Source: Prevotella sp. (GTDB lineage: Bacteria > Bacteroidota > Bacteroidia > Bacteroidales > Bacteroidaceae). From it: a DNA stretch of 52,614 nt. Within the stretch, counting starts at the first letter, position 1. Each line of letters starts with the position of its first letter. A program made the translations under genes and the position numbers. The notes under the pieces were generated by a model that was given only the letters and a program-made list of their open reading frames with translations, was not told the origin of the DNA and searched no databases. Location: assembly GCA_017476785.1 (NCBI GenBank), contig JAFUZD010000042.1:1-52614 (forward strand). Reading direction: 5' to 3'. Positions 51,140 to 52,614 of the stretch are shown here, piece after piece.

Positions 51140-52393
51140 CTATAAATCCAAACTATCCTCTTTTAGAAGGAAATCGAAAAGACCTATGGTCAATATGCCA
51201 TCTTCGTTACGACGTGGCATAATATGGTCTTTCACAATGATAATCTTCTTGAAAGAGTCATTGATGTTCATTAGTGAGCGAGACTCCTGTATCTCTTTCT
51301 CCCTATCAGGAATGGACAAAGCCGACTGTACATAATACTTCTTGCTTCCTAAACTGGCAATAAAGTCCACTTCAAGTTGGGTACGAGACCATTTTCCTTC
51401 TTTGTCGGGTTTCCTAATCTCTACCATTCCAACATCTACACTATAGCCACGTGTGATAAGTTCATTGTAAATGATGTTCTCCATGATATGCGTCTCTTCT
51501 TGTTGACGCATTTCTAAGATGGCATTTCTCAAACCGATGTCAGTGAAGTAGTATTTGGAAAGTGTATTGATATACTTCTTACCTTTTATGTCATAGCGAA
51601 TGGCTTTGTTCAGTAGAAAAGACTCAGACAGATAATTGAGGTAATTTCTAATTGTCTGACTGCCAATACTTACATTCTTAACACTTTTGAATGTGTTCGA
51701 TAATTTAGTTGGATTGCATGGAGCACCTATTGACGATGCTAAAATTAGCACCAACTCACGCAGTTCATTATCATTTTTGATTTTGTGATGTTCAATAATA
51801 TCTGCCAAATAAACTGTTTCGAACAATCCCTTCAGATAGTTTATCTTCTTCTCTTCGGTTTCAAAAGATTGAATGAGAGGCAACCCCCCATAAGTATAGT
51901 ATTCGCGCCATGCATCTTGTTTATCACCACCTATAGCAGAATAGAACTCGGAAAAAGATAAAGGATTCACATGTATCGTTTCTCCTCGGCCACGGAACTC
52001 TGTAGGAATATCAGATGATAGGAAGTGAGAGTTACTTCCTGTCACGTATGTATCAGCATTATCAATATGACGGAAACTATTTAGCACATCAACAAACTCG
52101 TCCATAAGCTGTACCTCATCGATGATGATGTAATAAAGTTTCTTGTCCTTGATCCTGTCATGAACATAGTGGAGCATGGCGTCTGGATTTCTCAGTTCCT
52201 TGTTCATGCGGTCTTCGAGATCAATACGAATGATGTGGTCATCTGCTACATCATTATCTAATAAGTGGTGATAGAATAAAACATTCAGCAGATACGACTT
52301 GCCACATCTGCGAATTCCTGTTACCACTTTGATAAAGCCATTTTGACGGCTATCAATCAGCTTTTTTAGATATCGATCTCTTTTTATCTCCAT
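51140..52393 (-). CDS. AAA_14/DUF4143 ATPase
   Basis: The 417-residue cytosolic protein combines an archaeal-type AAA ATPase with a C-terminal DUF4143. Walker A is 'GIRRCGKSYL' (26-35), Walker B 'YYIIIDEVQLMDEF' (about 88-101), and sensor-1 'TGSNSHFL'. DUF4143 begins around residue 200 with a winged-helix-like segment and ends in a nuclease-like 'QLEVDFIASLGSKKYYVQSA', where the usual PD-(D/E)XK lysine is not present. Such genes are common, scattered and mobile in Bacteroidales, with no firm function. Composition is more A/T-rich than the glycan genes, suggesting a separate origin. It has its own promoter (52436-52466) and palindromes in its leader and upstream. Confidence 0.88.
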   Translation of the reverse strand: MEIKRDRYLKKLIDSRQNGFIKVVTGIRRCGKSYLLNVLFYHHLLDNDVADDHIIRIDLEDRMNKELRNPDAMLHYVHDRIKDKKLYYIIIDEVQLMDEFVDVLNSFRHIDNADTYVTGSNSHFLSSDIPTEFRGRGETIHVNPLSFSEFYSAIGGDKQDAWREYYTYGGLPLIQSFETEEKKINYLKGLFETVYLADIIEHHKIKNDNELRELVLILASSIGAPCNPTKLSNTFKSVKNVSIGSQTIRNYLNYLSESFLLNKAIRYDIKGKKYINTLSKYYFTDIGLRNAILEMRQQEETHIMENIIYNELITRGYSVDVGMVEIRKPDKEGKWSRTQLEVDFIASLGSKKYYVQSALSIPDREKEIQESRSLMNINDSFKKIIIVKDHIMPRRNEDGILTIGLFDFLLKEDSLDL

Positions 52394-52409
52394 CGCTTAC
52401 GTTAAATTT

Positions 52410-52500
52410 TTGTCAATATTGACGTTTTTACAATGCAAAGATAGGGTTCTAAATTCAATCCCACAAGATTTATCGTTAAAAAGTTGTCAATCTTGATACT
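52410..52500. repeat. Palindrome pair around the DUF4143 promoter
   Basis: GTCAATATTGAC (52412-52423, perfect palindrome) lies just downstream of the predicted transcription start, and GTCAATCTTGATAC (52486-52499, imperfect) lies upstream of the -33 box. Both sit in a similar context, each followed by a run of T and AATGCA. An autoregulator or looping repressor is a plausible reader. Confidence 0.55.
52436..52466 (-). promoter_or_regulatory. Promoter of the AAA_14/DUF4143 gene
   Basis: On the minus strand TTG at 52464-52466, a 20-bp spacer and TATCTTTG at 52436-52443 give a full consensus promoter; the start lies about 40 nt before the ATG at 52393. Confidence 0.75.
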
Positions 52501-52529
52501 TTTTTAATGCAGATTGGTCTTTTGCTATA

Positions 52530-52614
52530 CTATTTGCGGTTCTTGCCAAACATTTTCTCTTCCAATTCTGGTAGATGCTCTATTATGTCTTCATCTATCT
52601 TTATTGAATAATTG
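52530..52614 (-). CDS. C-terminal end of an unknown gene (runs off window)
   Basis: A minus-strand frame enters from the right edge and ends at a TAG at 52530. It gives 27 residues, 'NYSIKIDEDIIEHLPELEEK' then 'MFGKNRK'. The charged, helical composition looks coding, but with only 27 codons visible this could be chance. No family can be named. Confidence 0.35.
   Translation of the reverse strand, partial: NYSIKIDEDIIEHLPELEEKMFGKNRK

Overview
The window looks like the chromosome of a Bacteroidales bacterium, most likely Prevotella or a close relative. Evidence: a SusC/SusD pair; an ECF-sigma/anti-sigma/STN-type TonB receptor cassette; short type-IX-like C-terminal tails ending in a 'KGxYxxNGKK' motif; and many promoters of the Bacteroidetes TTG-N19-23-TAnnTTTG type. 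No tRNA, rRNA, CRISPR array, transposase or integrase was seen.

Region 1 (1-6028, minus strand) holds a DUF349 protein cut by the window edge, a CorA-type metal channel, and a 969-residue membrane-spanning regulator (periplasmic propeller, Y_Y_Y domain, TM, coiled coil, LuxR-type HTH).

Region 2 (6321-23844, plus strand), divergent from that regulator, is a beta-1,3-glucan degradation locus of seven large exported proteins: a one-module binding protein, GH16, GH128, a multi-module binding protein, two F5/8C-type binding proteins, and GH81. A 51-residue small protein sits between the two F5/8C proteins. All seven large proteins end in the same sorting-like tail, and no SusC/SusD is inside the locus. 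The promoters before 6423 and 15226 carry the same tandem GTGAG/GCGAG element (11-bp repeat, exactly 48 bp upstream of the -7 box in both). It is a good candidate operator for the adjacent regulator. The likely division of labour is regulator senses glucan products, binding proteins hold the glucan, and GH16/GH81/GH128 cut it.

Region 3 (23937-29600) mixes housekeeping genes (pepD, a flippase-like membrane protein, leaderless ksgA) with unusual small items: two loci each encoding two 26-32 residue membrane peptides behind near-identical promoters, a stand-alone structured RNA of about 140 nt, a solitary PD-(D/E)XK nuclease-like protein, and a purine-rich repeat tract.

Region 4 (29621-42433, minus strand) has a MATE exporter with three identical palindromes at exact 21-bp spacing over its promoter, a triple-AAA+ protein, a GH36 alpha-galactosidase, and a giant DUF4011/SF1-helicase/Vsr-like nuclease/DUF3320 protein that may be a defence factor.

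Region 5 (42533-50796) has a SusC/SusD pair divergent from a sigma/anti-sigma/TonB-receptor cell-surface-signalling operon. Region 6 (50870-52614) has a tiny acidic ORF, an AAA/DUF4143 ATPase with palindromes around its promoter, and the tail of a further gene. Most very long ORFs on the opposite strand of the GC-rich genes are shadows and are not listed.
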